Assembly: GCF_016802725.1 (NCBI RefSeq)
Contig: NC_052676.1
Coordinates: 798,894 to 862,893 of the forward strand
Length of the DNA: 64,000 nt
Direction of reading: 5' to 3'
Origin: Solenopsis invicta
Taxonomy: Eukaryota > Arthropoda > Insecta > Hymenoptera > Formicidae
Shown: positions 50,801-61,530 of the stretch, in pieces
Numbering within the stretch: position 1 is the first letter of the stretch
Layout: each line of letters begins with the position of its first letter
Position numbers and translations under genes: made by a program
The notes under the pieces: model-generated
Seen by the model: only the letters and a program-made list of their open reading frames with translations
Database searches by the model: none
What the model was told of the DNA's origin: nothing

Positions 50801-52440
50801 TAAAAATCTTGTAAATGCTTATCCTCGGAAGTATTTTAATGTTTCATAAGAAAGTATAAAGCTCATGAAAGCGTTAAGCAGCAACATGTTGGATGTTGCG
50901 AAGTGACCAAGATGGAATCGCTGAGAAAAGGGCGAAGGGTTGGTACTAAAGGGAAAAATAAAGCAGATTGCAACTAAGCGATATTCTATGCAAGATGGCT
51001 GGAGAAATATTAAAGAGGGGAAAGCCGAGACTCTCGCCTCCCTTACTCCTCGCCGCCTACTTAATTCCCGTCTCATCTCTTTTACCGTCGTCCTCATCCC
51101 TTACTCGACTCCACCCTTCTCGTGGCTTCGTCCTCATCAGTCTTCGTCGGACCATTCTTCGCGACAACCTGACCACTTTTCTTTCCCCGTCGAGCATCAG
51201 AAGTCTTGCGAGTCTTGACGATTCATTCATCATTATCTCGACACCCTTACATTCCCTACGGCACGTGATGTAAATATCCCAAGGTGCGAAACAAAACTGA
51301 TAGTCGATCGCGAATTTCCGAGTTCTCGGAAAAATGGCAATTGGAAATTGAAGCAGAGAAGAAAATGTTTAATTTAAAGGGGACAAAAATATATTCTACA
51401 TCCAGTTTAGATTCATCTATTACACGCATCGCACATAAATATATTTTTGTGGATACAATAGATTTGACGCGCACAATGTACTCCAAATGTGCACAACTTT
51501 ATTTCAGACATGAATATTTTAACTAAATATTTTAAAACAAAAGAAAATGCAAAATAGTTGTATGCAACAAAGAAGAATATTACAAACTCTCTACATTGAG
51601 TAAATTTCACATTGTGCAACGCAGGCATTAGGTTCTTGGAGTGGTTTTCGTTACGCCACGAAATTTCAGTGCGACTCAGCTCGACTCCGACCTTCCCTTT
51701 CGTGAATTTTCGCAATAATGCGCAGCTAGCCAACCTTAGACGCCAAGAAGGATACGAAGATCGAATTTGCCCACGTTCGCGTTGAGAGCTTTTACAGTAT
51801 TTGGTATATTCCTTGAGATGAGAATTTTACGTTTCCACTGAACTTTGAAAAATACCTTTAGCATGATTTTTATAATTAGAATTTCACCGAAGATGTTAGC
51901 ATGGAATGATTATTCTTTGAGCGAGCAAGCTAAAGAAACTAAAAACATCCTCTCGACAACGTTGTCGCCCATTGATCTTGGAATTCCAAGCGGCAGAAAG
52001 GGTTGGAAGTTTTCCTCTTTTCCCAAGCGAGATGGGGAATGACGCGGAGCTGGTTGTATCGGAACGTCGTTTAACGGCAGTTGGCGTTCATCTTGCGGGA
52101 GCTGTCTAGCCGGTCGGCTTTTTCCTGGCGACCAGTGTGTAGTAAGAACTGGGAAGGAAAGTTCAGCAAGTAATATAACGCCGCCGGCTACGGAAGCGGA
52201 ACGTCCGAACATACGATTTATCTCGAAACTTGGCGCGTCGAACTCGACGGGTGTTGGTATCATTGCGAACCCGGGGCGGAGAGGATCGAGTGAACGCAAG
52301 TTCCATGGTGGTACTCCCTATTTTGAGGTCAGTTTGCAACTTTGCGCCAGTGGGAAGGGTCCAACAAGCGGCGCGACCGAGAGACCAACTTCAGGATGAA
52401 TCGTCCTCCAGGAATTCACTCTATCTATTTTGCTTTCTCC
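41813..52440. other. Presumed intron, mostly AT-rich, no recognisable gene
   Basis: Extremely AT-rich parts lie at 41820-42790 and 43710-45120. CpG-rich patches occur near 43360-43700, 45230-45530 and 46830-47150. Strongly pyrimidine-skewed blocks occur at about 47210-47370, 48190-48320 and 51030-51210. Open frames reach 129 codons (51910-52299, minus strand) but overlap others and are unrecognised. Confidence 0.5.
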
Positions 52441-52441
52441 C

Positions 52442-52458
52442 CTCTCTCTCTCTCTCTC
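52442..52458. repeat. CT microsatellite within an acceptor-like pyrimidine tract
   Basis: Eight CT units are followed by CCCTCTTTAG at 52458-52467, a good match to a splice acceptor on the plus strand. The sequence after the AG (52466-52467) stops within eight codons in the neuroligin phase-1 frame, so it is not the second neuroligin coding exon. Confidence 0.7.
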
Positions 52459-52469
52459 CCTCTTTAGAG

Positions 52470-55400
52470 AAATTTTGGAATTTCGACTGATGTAACTCGA
52501 GAGTCTCAACATGTGTTTGATACCTTTTCCTCCAATGGTCGTTGACATCAAGCTACATTGAACTGTCATATAAAATAACGTTCTCGAACGTCGCATACAG
52601 TTTTGTTGAATTTTAATTTCAACGATAAAATAATTTCCAAGAAATAAGATAAAGTGTCATTTTTTGACCAAAACGCGCGCATCTTGGTGCTTAATAATAT
52701 TTTTGTATCAATTATTAAATTCTATAAACTGCATGCCGAAATATTTGTGACTTGAAACGCAATCATAAGCTGAAGCTAAAGATAATATCTAAATTAATTT
52801 CATCTTAGACAGCTGTAGAAAGACAGAGAGAAATATCCCAGCCAGGGTTCGAAATAATTTCCGTTATTCAGTATTGCATAATTTCTCTTATTTAGTTGAA
52901 TTTTTGAGACAAGATATATTATAGCAAACGACATGCATTCGCGATAAACCGGAGTACGGAGTGATTGCTGACTTGGGCAAGATGGCGGCAAGCCGGAGCT
53001 GAGGAATCGATGCAATCGTAGACAGACTGAAAAGTTCGCACGATATTGAAACCTCACCCTCGTTCCTCCTTCTATATATCCCTCCGTCCTCGTATTCTAA
53101 TATTCTTTGCGGCATTCCCGTGGGAAGTGCGTAAACGTACGTGTGCATGAGTGCACGAAAGAAGTTGGAGGGAAATGTAGGCCCAAGATGGCGAAGAATA
53201 AGAAAAGACGCTTTCGTTCTTAAGGACGATAATGCAGAGGTCGAGCGGTAGGAATGCGCCTGCATACGCTCAAGGATAACAATAGCGAGGTTCCATCGAA
53301 CATCGAATGCCGATAGGAGAGTCTCCAGGGTTTTGAAATACCAAAGATTCGTGCCGTAAGAATTTAAAAAAGATCCAAGGACGCAGAAATTTATAGGAGG
53401 ATTAAGAGATATCTGAATTTTGTTACATTTATTAATATCAGGAAACTTGGATGTTTACCATTTTAACAAATTATTGATTTACATAACACAATTAACGTTT
53501 AGATACAAAAGTTATTTTTAAAGTTATCAATTTTTAAACCATTAAATTACATATTTTTTTAATTCCTAAATCCCTAAAATCTTGCATGCTTAGATTATTG
53601 TAAAATTTACAGGAGCTTCCGTTATTAGGTAATTTGTTTCAAAATTTAGCTTGTGTCTTTTGTAATTAGGAAATTGTCTCTCCTTCCACACGTGTGTGTT
53701 ACACACACACGCACACACGTAGACGCGCGAGAGCACGCACGTTCATACAGCCGTATCTTCATTTATAAAAATATTTTCCAGCAAAAGAATTTCAAAGGTT
53801 CCCCGTGTTTCCGTCCGGCACAATACGAGCTTAACGAGATTGGTTTTGGCGGCTGACGTGGACGAATAGCCAGAGTTACATTCAGTTACACGTACTCGCA
53901 GTGCTTCTGTAACACGAACCCGAATTGCGTGATAGATTCCATCCTGTCGACGATAGACTATTGCACCTTTATTAACTCTTCACCACTTGAAACCCCAAAC
54001 CCGTCAACCTGGCAAGTGAAACCCTTGTCGTCTCTTTGCTGTATGTATTTTATACTGCACGTCAATTTTCAATTATCCCTCTTGAAAATTAATCAAAGCT
54101 TCGCAATTTCTCTTCAATGTAAATTTATACTAAATCGAGTCAAAGTAAACGTGTAAAAGAATAAAAGAGCAAATCAAATTTTGCTAGAAATCTAATGTTA
54201 AGTAAGTAAGTTTTAAATAATCTCATTTTAGCGTGATCCTAAAGATTCCTGAAAATATTTCCAATAAAAATAAAATGTTTCGTTCGGACAAAATTCAGAT
54301 TTTTCTTTAAATAAATAGAGACTGAAAGGATTAACGCAGCGAGGGAATAAACGTCGCGTGTTTGCGTGCAAGTATAACGAGTGGTCGATAAAGTACACTG
54401 GATGCGCGATAAGCAAAGGGCAAGAGCCGCACACAATGGGATGAAGTCTCTTGAAAATATTATTCATGTAAACTTTGCTTTCGGAATTTTTAATTAGCAT
54501 AATAATTGGTATACTCTATCTTTTCCATATAATAAAAATGCTACTATTATCATTACTCATTATTATTATAATTACAATTCTACTATTATTACATTTTAAT
54601 TGTATTATTTATTATAATTTCTATATTATTTCAAATTTCATGCGTGTCTATTCTCATTTTCCTTAATAATTATTTATTATTAACGTTTTTTTTAAAAAAA
54701 AAGCTGAAGAGAATATTCTATTCCATTATTACTTTTTTAATCATCGTGCGTTATTGATTTTCTCCACAAGATTGTAGCGTAGTTATTTAAAATAAACGTC
54801 CAGTTACTTCAATTGTTGTTATTAACATCGCTTGTGAATAAGTAATTAAATTGTGTAATTATCTTTAGTTCCTCATTCTGTATGGAACATATTTGGGTCG
54901 TATGTGAACGAACAAGCACGTCATACGCTATACAAGTATTTCGTCCACCTAACGCAATAAAAGACATGTCGTCCAATTCAGAAAGTTTCATCTGTCCGTC
55001 GCGTGTACCGTAGATGAAAATTTAATATAAAAATTTGTGCAGCACAATGTCGGTTGCTTCGCCAGCTCTGCTACTTTTGTAGAAAGCAGAAAGACAAGAA
55101 AAAACTCGTGTTATCCCAATATAGCGTATCCTAAAAAAATCATCCTCCGACAATCAGCCAATTTGGATTCTTTAAATTATCAAATGTTGAATCTTTCAAT
55201 TATACGAGAGAAAAAATTTTAGAGAAAAGGTTTTTCTCTAATCTTTAGTTTTATAATTTTTAACTTTTTAAGAGTTCTTAGAGCTTAACATTATTTCACT
55301 AATTCCTCGAAGCTGAAATCTGAGTTCCTAGGATACCGATAATTCTGGCACAATTGGACCGAGTGGCTTTACATGGTTCGGTCTTTGAATACCAGATTTC

Positions 55401-56080
55401 ACGTAGGACCAAGTACATTTCATACATTTCACCCTTGTAGCCTCCAATCCTCGTGGCCTTTGATCCTCCAAACCTGTTTTGGCCGAAGGATCCTTCTTGC
55501 GACATACGCATCCATATGTATGTCCTTTGTAAACTCGGCGCCTCCGTACAGCGCGTCGTAAAACCGTTTAGGGACGAACGAATTCTTTCTCCTTGCTGGA
55601 CACCACGAGAGATAGGAAGTGAGAAAACGTCCGGGCGGTCGTGAAAAAATTGCGAAAATATTTCATACCCCGGTCGGGCGAGATTGCGACCGGCCGGAAG
55701 GAACAGCGCGAAGAATGGAAGATACGCACACATCCTAACGGGGGAAAAATGCGCGCAAAATATACGAATCAAAGAAATATCTGATTAAAAGCAACGCAAA
55801 AATTTTAACGAAAGCTAATAAATCGCGTGGAATCTAACTTGAACCTTCACAAATTAAATGCCTTTCAATAACGCGATTTTCCGTGCAAATATTCGCAGGA
55901 TCTTTAATCTTTAATATTAAACTTTACACACAGAATTATTTTATCGTATTAAGTTATTAAAATTCTTGTGAATCATAATTATTAAATTTTCAAATATTTT
56001 CAGATTATATAGAAAATTTCTATAGAAGATTTTTAAACAAAACTTTGAATTGTTATTTAACATATCGAATTTTTTAATAT
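52470..56080. other. Presumed intron, no recognisable gene
   Basis: A GC-richer part at 52960-53300 includes the YY1/Pho-like AAGATGGCGG at 52979-52988. A GT/CA hairpin lies at 53691-53711. The 157-codon minus-strand frame at 55299-55772 runs over quasi-repetitive DNA, including a perfect 9-bp tandem TACATTTCA at 55414-55431, and is not convincing as a gene. Confidence 0.5.
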
Positions 56081-56082
56081 AT

Positions 56083-56202
56083 AATTCTTTATATTTGTAC
56101 TGTATTATATTTTAATCCTTCTTTAGTCTTAATTTTGTCAAAAAATGAATTATAATTCATAAAGAAGGATTAAAATATAATACGTAACAAATATAAAAAA
56201 TT
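56083..56202. repeat. AT-rich foldback 1
   Basis: Two 43-bp arms (56083-56125 and 56160-56202) are reverse complements with about four mismatches. The inner 24 bp (56102-56125 and 56160-56183) are perfect. The 34-base spacer ends in a 16-bp perfect palindrome, ATGAATTATAATTCAT (56145-56160). It could fold into a long hairpin and resembles a foldback or MITE remnant. No target-site duplication is clear. Confidence 0.8.
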
Positions 56203-56221
56203 GTATACTAAATATACAATA

Positions 56222-56302
56222 TAAAATTATATCAAATTTAAAAAAATTATTTGATTTTAATATTGATCAAATAATTTCAAATTTAAATTTGATATAATTT
56301 TA
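56222..56302. repeat. AT-rich foldback 2
   Basis: Arms at 56222-56255 and 56266-56302 pair over a perfect 21-bp outer stem and a further 11-bp inner stem, separated by a small asymmetric bulge, around a 10-base loop. It starts only 19 bp after foldback 1, so the two may be halves of one element. Confidence 0.8.
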
Positions 56303-59160
56303 CATATCTCTTTTCTAAATTTCTTCTCATACTTCAGAAGCTTTAAATTTAAAAACCACTTTCGAGTCGCTGACACCTTGTCCATTTAAAGAAGAATACG
56401 TATTCAATTCTCTTCGCAAAAAAGCGCGTCTCATAAATCCAACGGGAATAAAAAAGAGGTGTGACGGAACACACAAAGTGCATCGAGGCGAGCATCTGGG
56501 ATAGTTCGCAGCTGCGAGATGTGTAAGTGTGTCTCGACAGAAAACGTTCTCATTAATATTTCGCACCGCCGGCTACCGGAAGAGACGTTGCCACCCCCAT
56601 GCGCAACATATAATTCCCCTCATATATTTGCGCCACTCGGTATATCTATCTCGCACCACGGGGCATTTCTCATTGACACCGAGAAAAGAAGAAACGAAGG
56701 GATAGACGGGAAGAATGAAGAAAGAGTGTGATGAAATAAAAAATGTGAGACGGCACTACAAGCGCTGAAAACACATTAGTATTGATAAAAAAGGAAGAAT
56801 AGAAAATTGTTTATGAAGTAATTAGTCAAATTTGTGCGTAAATACGTGCAATTATAATATATACTTGAAATTTTCAAAATTAATCAATTTATTATATTAA
56901 AGAAGTATTTATCGTATATAATTATTAATACTGTTTATATTGCATTTCATAATAATTATTGTACATTATTGTAATTTAACTATTATATTTATCACATTAA
57001 CTATTACATTTTATTAATTACTGCTTTAATTGCTTATATTTTACAGATCTATGACAAAACTAATTTATATAATAATCCATTGAACTTATATATATATAAA
57101 ATTATTTTCAATATAAGAAGCGTTGATTAAACCTCCTTCTAAAACATTATACATACAGAATATAATCAATGAAAATAATGGAATGACAGAGGAAGATGAA
57201 GGGCTGGAGAAAGGATGAAAGCAGGCCCTTTCACGTCGGACTCGGCGCATTTGTTGCGGCGCCTTCCATCCCCCTTTTTTTGTACCCTCTTGTCTGCCAT
57301 TTTCGCATTCTTCGCTGGGAAAGCAGCAACGGCTGCAGGATCGCCGGAAACCACGACCACGTACAGCGAGAAGCGACAGCCTGTTTTTCATGCAGTTTCC
57401 CCGTTTTGTTTGCCCGGGGCATCACGCCCCACACGATTCTTTTCCACCCCCCGGCGTCCGTCCTCCCGACTGCCACCCGAGAAAAACGTCTCTCCGAGCA
57501 TGAGAATTTAAGGGCACCACGTCCCCTGCGACCTCCATGTGAATGTGGCAGGTAAAGGAAAGAGGGGATTCCGTAAAAATGCTACAATGTAAAGACTACG
57601 TTAACTAATGTACTAATGTAATCTTCTGCCCACTACCGCTTGAGGATTTGCATAAGGATTTTATTTTAAGAGCAAATGTATATCCTACGAGAAAACATTA
57701 ATGTTAACTTGGACTATTTGATGTATAATAATGTGAATGGATCGAGTTTCACGTGATGATATCAAATTTTTCAAATCTTCTTTACTAAGTCTTCCCTTTA
57801 GATTTTCAAAATCTAGTGATAAATTTTGACCATTTTGAATTTCTGTTAAAAATTCTAAAGTCTTTAAATATTCAAATGCTCGAATCTCTGACTCTCAGAT
57901 TTTCCAGTCTTTGTTTCCGCGATAACTCTTTTGAAAATTTACTCATTTTCTTTAGATTTTCTTATTTCCAAAATTGTTCTCGCGTCAGCTTTCCGCGATT
58001 CGTTGGGAATTTCCTCTCAATTCCTCAAATATATGTAAAATCTTAGGTTTTTTAAAACGGATAATTATTATATACACGCGAAGAGTCTACTCGTCGACGA
58101 CACTAGCTTCACTGACTCACGTTTAATACAGAGACGTGTGGTTAGCGTAGTGTCGCGTGTTTTATAATAAATTTTGATAATAAGCGCTGTATATTTGCAA
58201 CGCGGCTGAGAATATAAATACGCTGGGCGTCACCTTCCTACTTTCGCGAAGCGCGGAAAAGCCGAGCTGACAAATAATTCTCATACGTCGCGTCGCGCGA
58301 CGAAATTCGCAGTGTATTTTCCCCGAGAATACAACGGAGAATTCAAGGAACACGCTTTTCCCTCGCTCCAAACGCGTTGATGCGACATGCTAAATGTTCC
58401 TTAACAATTCCCACCCTCCAAAAGCAAACTCTGTCTAAATAGTAATAGAAGACTATTCTGTTTTCTTAAATTAACTTGATTTCGCGAATTCACTCTACAG
58501 TTAATTAATCTCATTTACTTTGGTACTGTTCTCAAGTTTATAATTTTACCAATGGTATTATTAATTCACTTTTGTTACGCTAACTTTATACAAGCCGATT
58601 TTACTTTTCTCAACTTTACATGATCGCACAATAAGATTTTACGTTTGTAAATTTCGCGACACTAAATTTTGTCGAGAATGTCACGCTCGTCGGAAAATAT
58701 TTTTAAAAAATTGTATTATCGGACAGGCGGACAGTTTAAAAAAATGATATCGATTTATCTTACGGATATGTGATTCGAGTGGGTATCGACGTATATATTA
58801 ATTTTTCATTCAGCGAATGACGGAAAACGACAATCATGAATATTTCGTCCGAGTGCATAATGCATCGATAGTGCATTCATGTTGCACGTGTCAGTTTGTA
58901 CGCGTGAATGCGCATCGTCGCCGATCGGAATCATGATTCAATGCATGATTTTTCATTATTTTATCCCCATAATTGACGTTAGTCGCAACGCGATTCGAGT
59001 TATTAAAGAATATTTAAACTGTAACTTTTTTTTTAATACTGAAATGTCAGTAACATATTGGATCTTATTTGCATATGAAGCGATTTTAATGAAAATAAAT
59101 GCGAATAAATAAACAATGTGAATAATAGCATTAGCATTTTTTGTATTGACTCACCAGCGA
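56303..59160. other. Presumed intron, no recognisable gene
   Basis: AT-rich DNA alternates with a GC-richer patch at 57190-57560 carrying overlapping open frames up to 119 codons on both strands. Degenerate pyrimidine-skewed quasi-repeats occur at about 57790-58030. A 12-bp palindrome, CGTCGCGCGACG, is at 58291-58302. No gene family is recognised. Confidence 0.5.
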
Positions 59161-59165
59161 TACAT

Positions 59166-59187
59166 GATAAAAAGATGATAAAAAGAT
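59166..59187. repeat. 11-bp tandem duplication
   Basis: GATAAAAAGAT occurs twice in perfect tandem at 59166-59176 and 59177-59187. Confidence 0.85.
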
Positions 59188-59890
59188 GCAAAAATGTAAA
59201 CAGCATTTGCTGTACAATAAAGCATCGTTTATATCTTTAGGAAATGCGCGGCACTTTTCACAGGGATGTAAATTACGAAAGCAATTTTCGAAGAGCAATT
59301 TTTTCCCGCACGTTACCGACTTTTTTGATCCCTCTTGACCCTCGTAGCGGAGCGGAAAAGAGAATGCAGCGCGCCATTTTGTGTCGCTCGACATAACTAA
59401 TGGTTTCTCTATTTCTACCCCACAAGTGCGCTATCTAATGCTGTTTCGTTTCTCCAATCATGAAAGTACAGCCGTGATTAAATCAAAGCTTAACATTGTC
59501 CAACTATACATTATTGCGAACGATATCTACGGTAATAAAATTATTGGTTTAATTAACGATAAAAAATCAATACAGTTTTAATAATAAATAAAGTACTTCA
59601 TGTTAATAAAGGTCAAGTAATTATGTATTGTCAAAAAATAAACAAATAAAAAAATGTCTACATAAAATAAAACATTTGACCTTATTGATCTCAAAATATT
59701 TTAACAGAGAGGGAAAGAGAGATATTCTTTGCTTTCGAGTTTCTTTCTCGCATGAATCCTAGAAGTCATAGACGCGCACACAACTTTTTCTGTTCGCAAA
59801 CATTTGGAAATCCTAGTTTCTTGATGACAAAAATTTGTAGGAATTGAAGTCTCGAAGGAACGTTTCTTCGTGATCCGCTCTGTTTATTCA

Positions 59891-59918
59891 GCTAAGGGGG
59901 GGGGAGGGGGTGGTTTAG
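59891..59918 (+). repeat. G-run with short inverted flanks
   Basis: Nine Gs (59896-59904), an A, five Gs, a T and two Gs form one of the longest G-rich runs in the window. The run is bounded by GCTAA on the left and TTAGC on the right, which are complementary. A compact hairpin or a G-rich secondary structure is possible. Confidence 0.6.
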
Positions 59919-60960
59919 CCTCAATGGAACGTGTGGCGAAAGTTGTTCGTATACCGCTTGTTTGCTCGTAATAAATAATTCCATTATGTTCCCGTGGGTA
60001 CCGCTGTTTGCGTTCGAGCGAGGTTCGATAACGTTCCCAGATTGCAACGCGTGCAAACAAATGCAAGTCGGATCCGTTTACATCTGCACTTTGCCAGACC
60101 ACGTCTTTCCTTTACTTACTTCATACATTATGCTGGGAAAACGGGGAAACTTTTTTTAACTGTCAATCATGAATGAAAGGAAACATATATCTTACGAAAA
60201 GCTATTTATCACCTTCAGTAGCGTTAAGTCGCATTAGTCAGCTACGGTAAATTTAAAGAATGCAAAATTTGAACGAAATTGAAAAATTTTCCAACCAGAA
60301 TAATTTTATTGTTTAGCACAATTTTCAAAAAATCGTCTTGTTTGCATTTATCTTATTCATATTTAATTTCATATTAGCATCTCCATTTCTCTAATTATAT
60401 TTATATACAACGTTAATATAATATCGTTTTAATATACAAAGTTGTATTAATTTAATCGTATTTTTAATTGCGCTCGAATCTTCGTACCTTTAATTTCTAT
60501 GAATACGGAAAGAGATAAACGTTTTTTCACGATGTACAGTTGTGTCATCTTTTTGCCATTTTCAAAGCCGCTGGAAAATTCGTACGTCGTATAATTTTAC
60601 GGATGAAATCTCATCGTGGGACCGTAACCTTGTTTTACGGCAGGTCGCGTTATTTTCGGCCACCCTAGATGTATCAAGGTGCACAACTACGCGCGCGTAC
60701 GTTGTTGTGTGTACGATATCCATACACACGACAAGAGCGCGCTTCTCGCTTGATTCCATTATGCAAAAATATGATAATTTCAGGGGACGATAGAGCCCCC
60801 TAGATAAATGTCCTGCCAGCCCCCTGATCAATCCTCGAGTTCTCGTATCATAACCCTCTATCCTCTCCTTCTGCAGCAATGTATCGAAATGTGATATATT
60901 TCGTGCGCTTTATCATCTAAATCAAATATCAACATATTCTCCTACTATAATAAATATTTT

Positions 60961-60996
60961 ATTTGAGTACTAATATTAGTATTTGAGTACTAATAT
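60961..60996. repeat. 20-bp tandem duplication
   Basis: A 20-bp unit (60961-60980, beginning ATTTGAGTACTAATATTAGT) is followed by a second copy that is identical for its first 16 bases. The unit contains the 12-bp palindrome ACTAATATTAGT. It lies about 60 bp left of the probable MITE. Confidence 0.85.
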
Positions 60997-61056
60997 ATTT
61001 TGTACATGCTCTCTAAATCGAAATCAATGTACTGTTAACTGAAAGACGAGGAATAG

Positions 61057-61530
61057 TTTGATTCAGTGCTACCCTGGTGAAAATTTTTGTCAAATTTCAT
61101 GCAATTTTTCAGAATTTCTGTATAATGTTATAATTTTTTTTTTTTTAGAAAAATTTTCAGATGTTTATACGAATTGGAACATTTTTCAGAAAGTTTACAT
61201 CTTTTCTAGAATTCTTCGTATGTACGAATTTTGAAGTAGCCTAAGATTTCTAAGATTTCTCTTTCTATAATTTTTGTTGAAATCTTATAAAATCTGAAAA
61301 AGTATTAAGTATTTTTTAGAAATTATAGGATGAAAAAAATCTTAGAAATCCTAGAATATTTCAATTCATAAATAATTCTGAGAAAAGTTTTCAGCAGAGT
61401 ATATTTATAATCAATATTTATAATCAGTCATAATACACTATTTTAGAGATGGTATCTTTTTCTTAAAATTAAATCACTGAAAGATAGTGAAGTATAGCAC
61501 TGCAAATCAATAAGATTTCACTGAATCAAA
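61057..61530. mobile_element. Probable MITE (non-autonomous element) with 12-bp terminal inverted repeats
   Basis: TTTGATTCAGTG at 61057-61068 and its exact reverse complement CACTGAATCAAA at 61519-61530 bound a 474-bp AT-rich segment with no coding frame. A second inverted pair, CAGTGCTA (61064-61071) and TAGCACTG (61495-61502), suggests the right end carries a roughly 21-bp insertion that duplicated CAGTG. The interior has a further imperfect inverted repeat (61241-61274 against 61320-61354), flanked by weaker complementarity, and a perfect 13-bp tandem ATATTTATAATCA (61401-61426). This layout fits a miniature inverted-repeat transposable element. The family is not recognised and no target-site duplication is obvious. 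It would need a transposase from elsewhere. Confidence 0.6.

Noticed and set aside
52458..52500. Strong acceptor-like pyrimidine tract ending in TTTAG as neuroligin exon 2
   Set aside because: The phase-1 continuation stops within eight codons and bears no similarity to neuroligin.
55299..55772. 157-codon minus-strand frame
   Set aside because: It crosses quasi-repetitive DNA including a 9-bp tandem, has opposing open frames, and has no recognisable domain.
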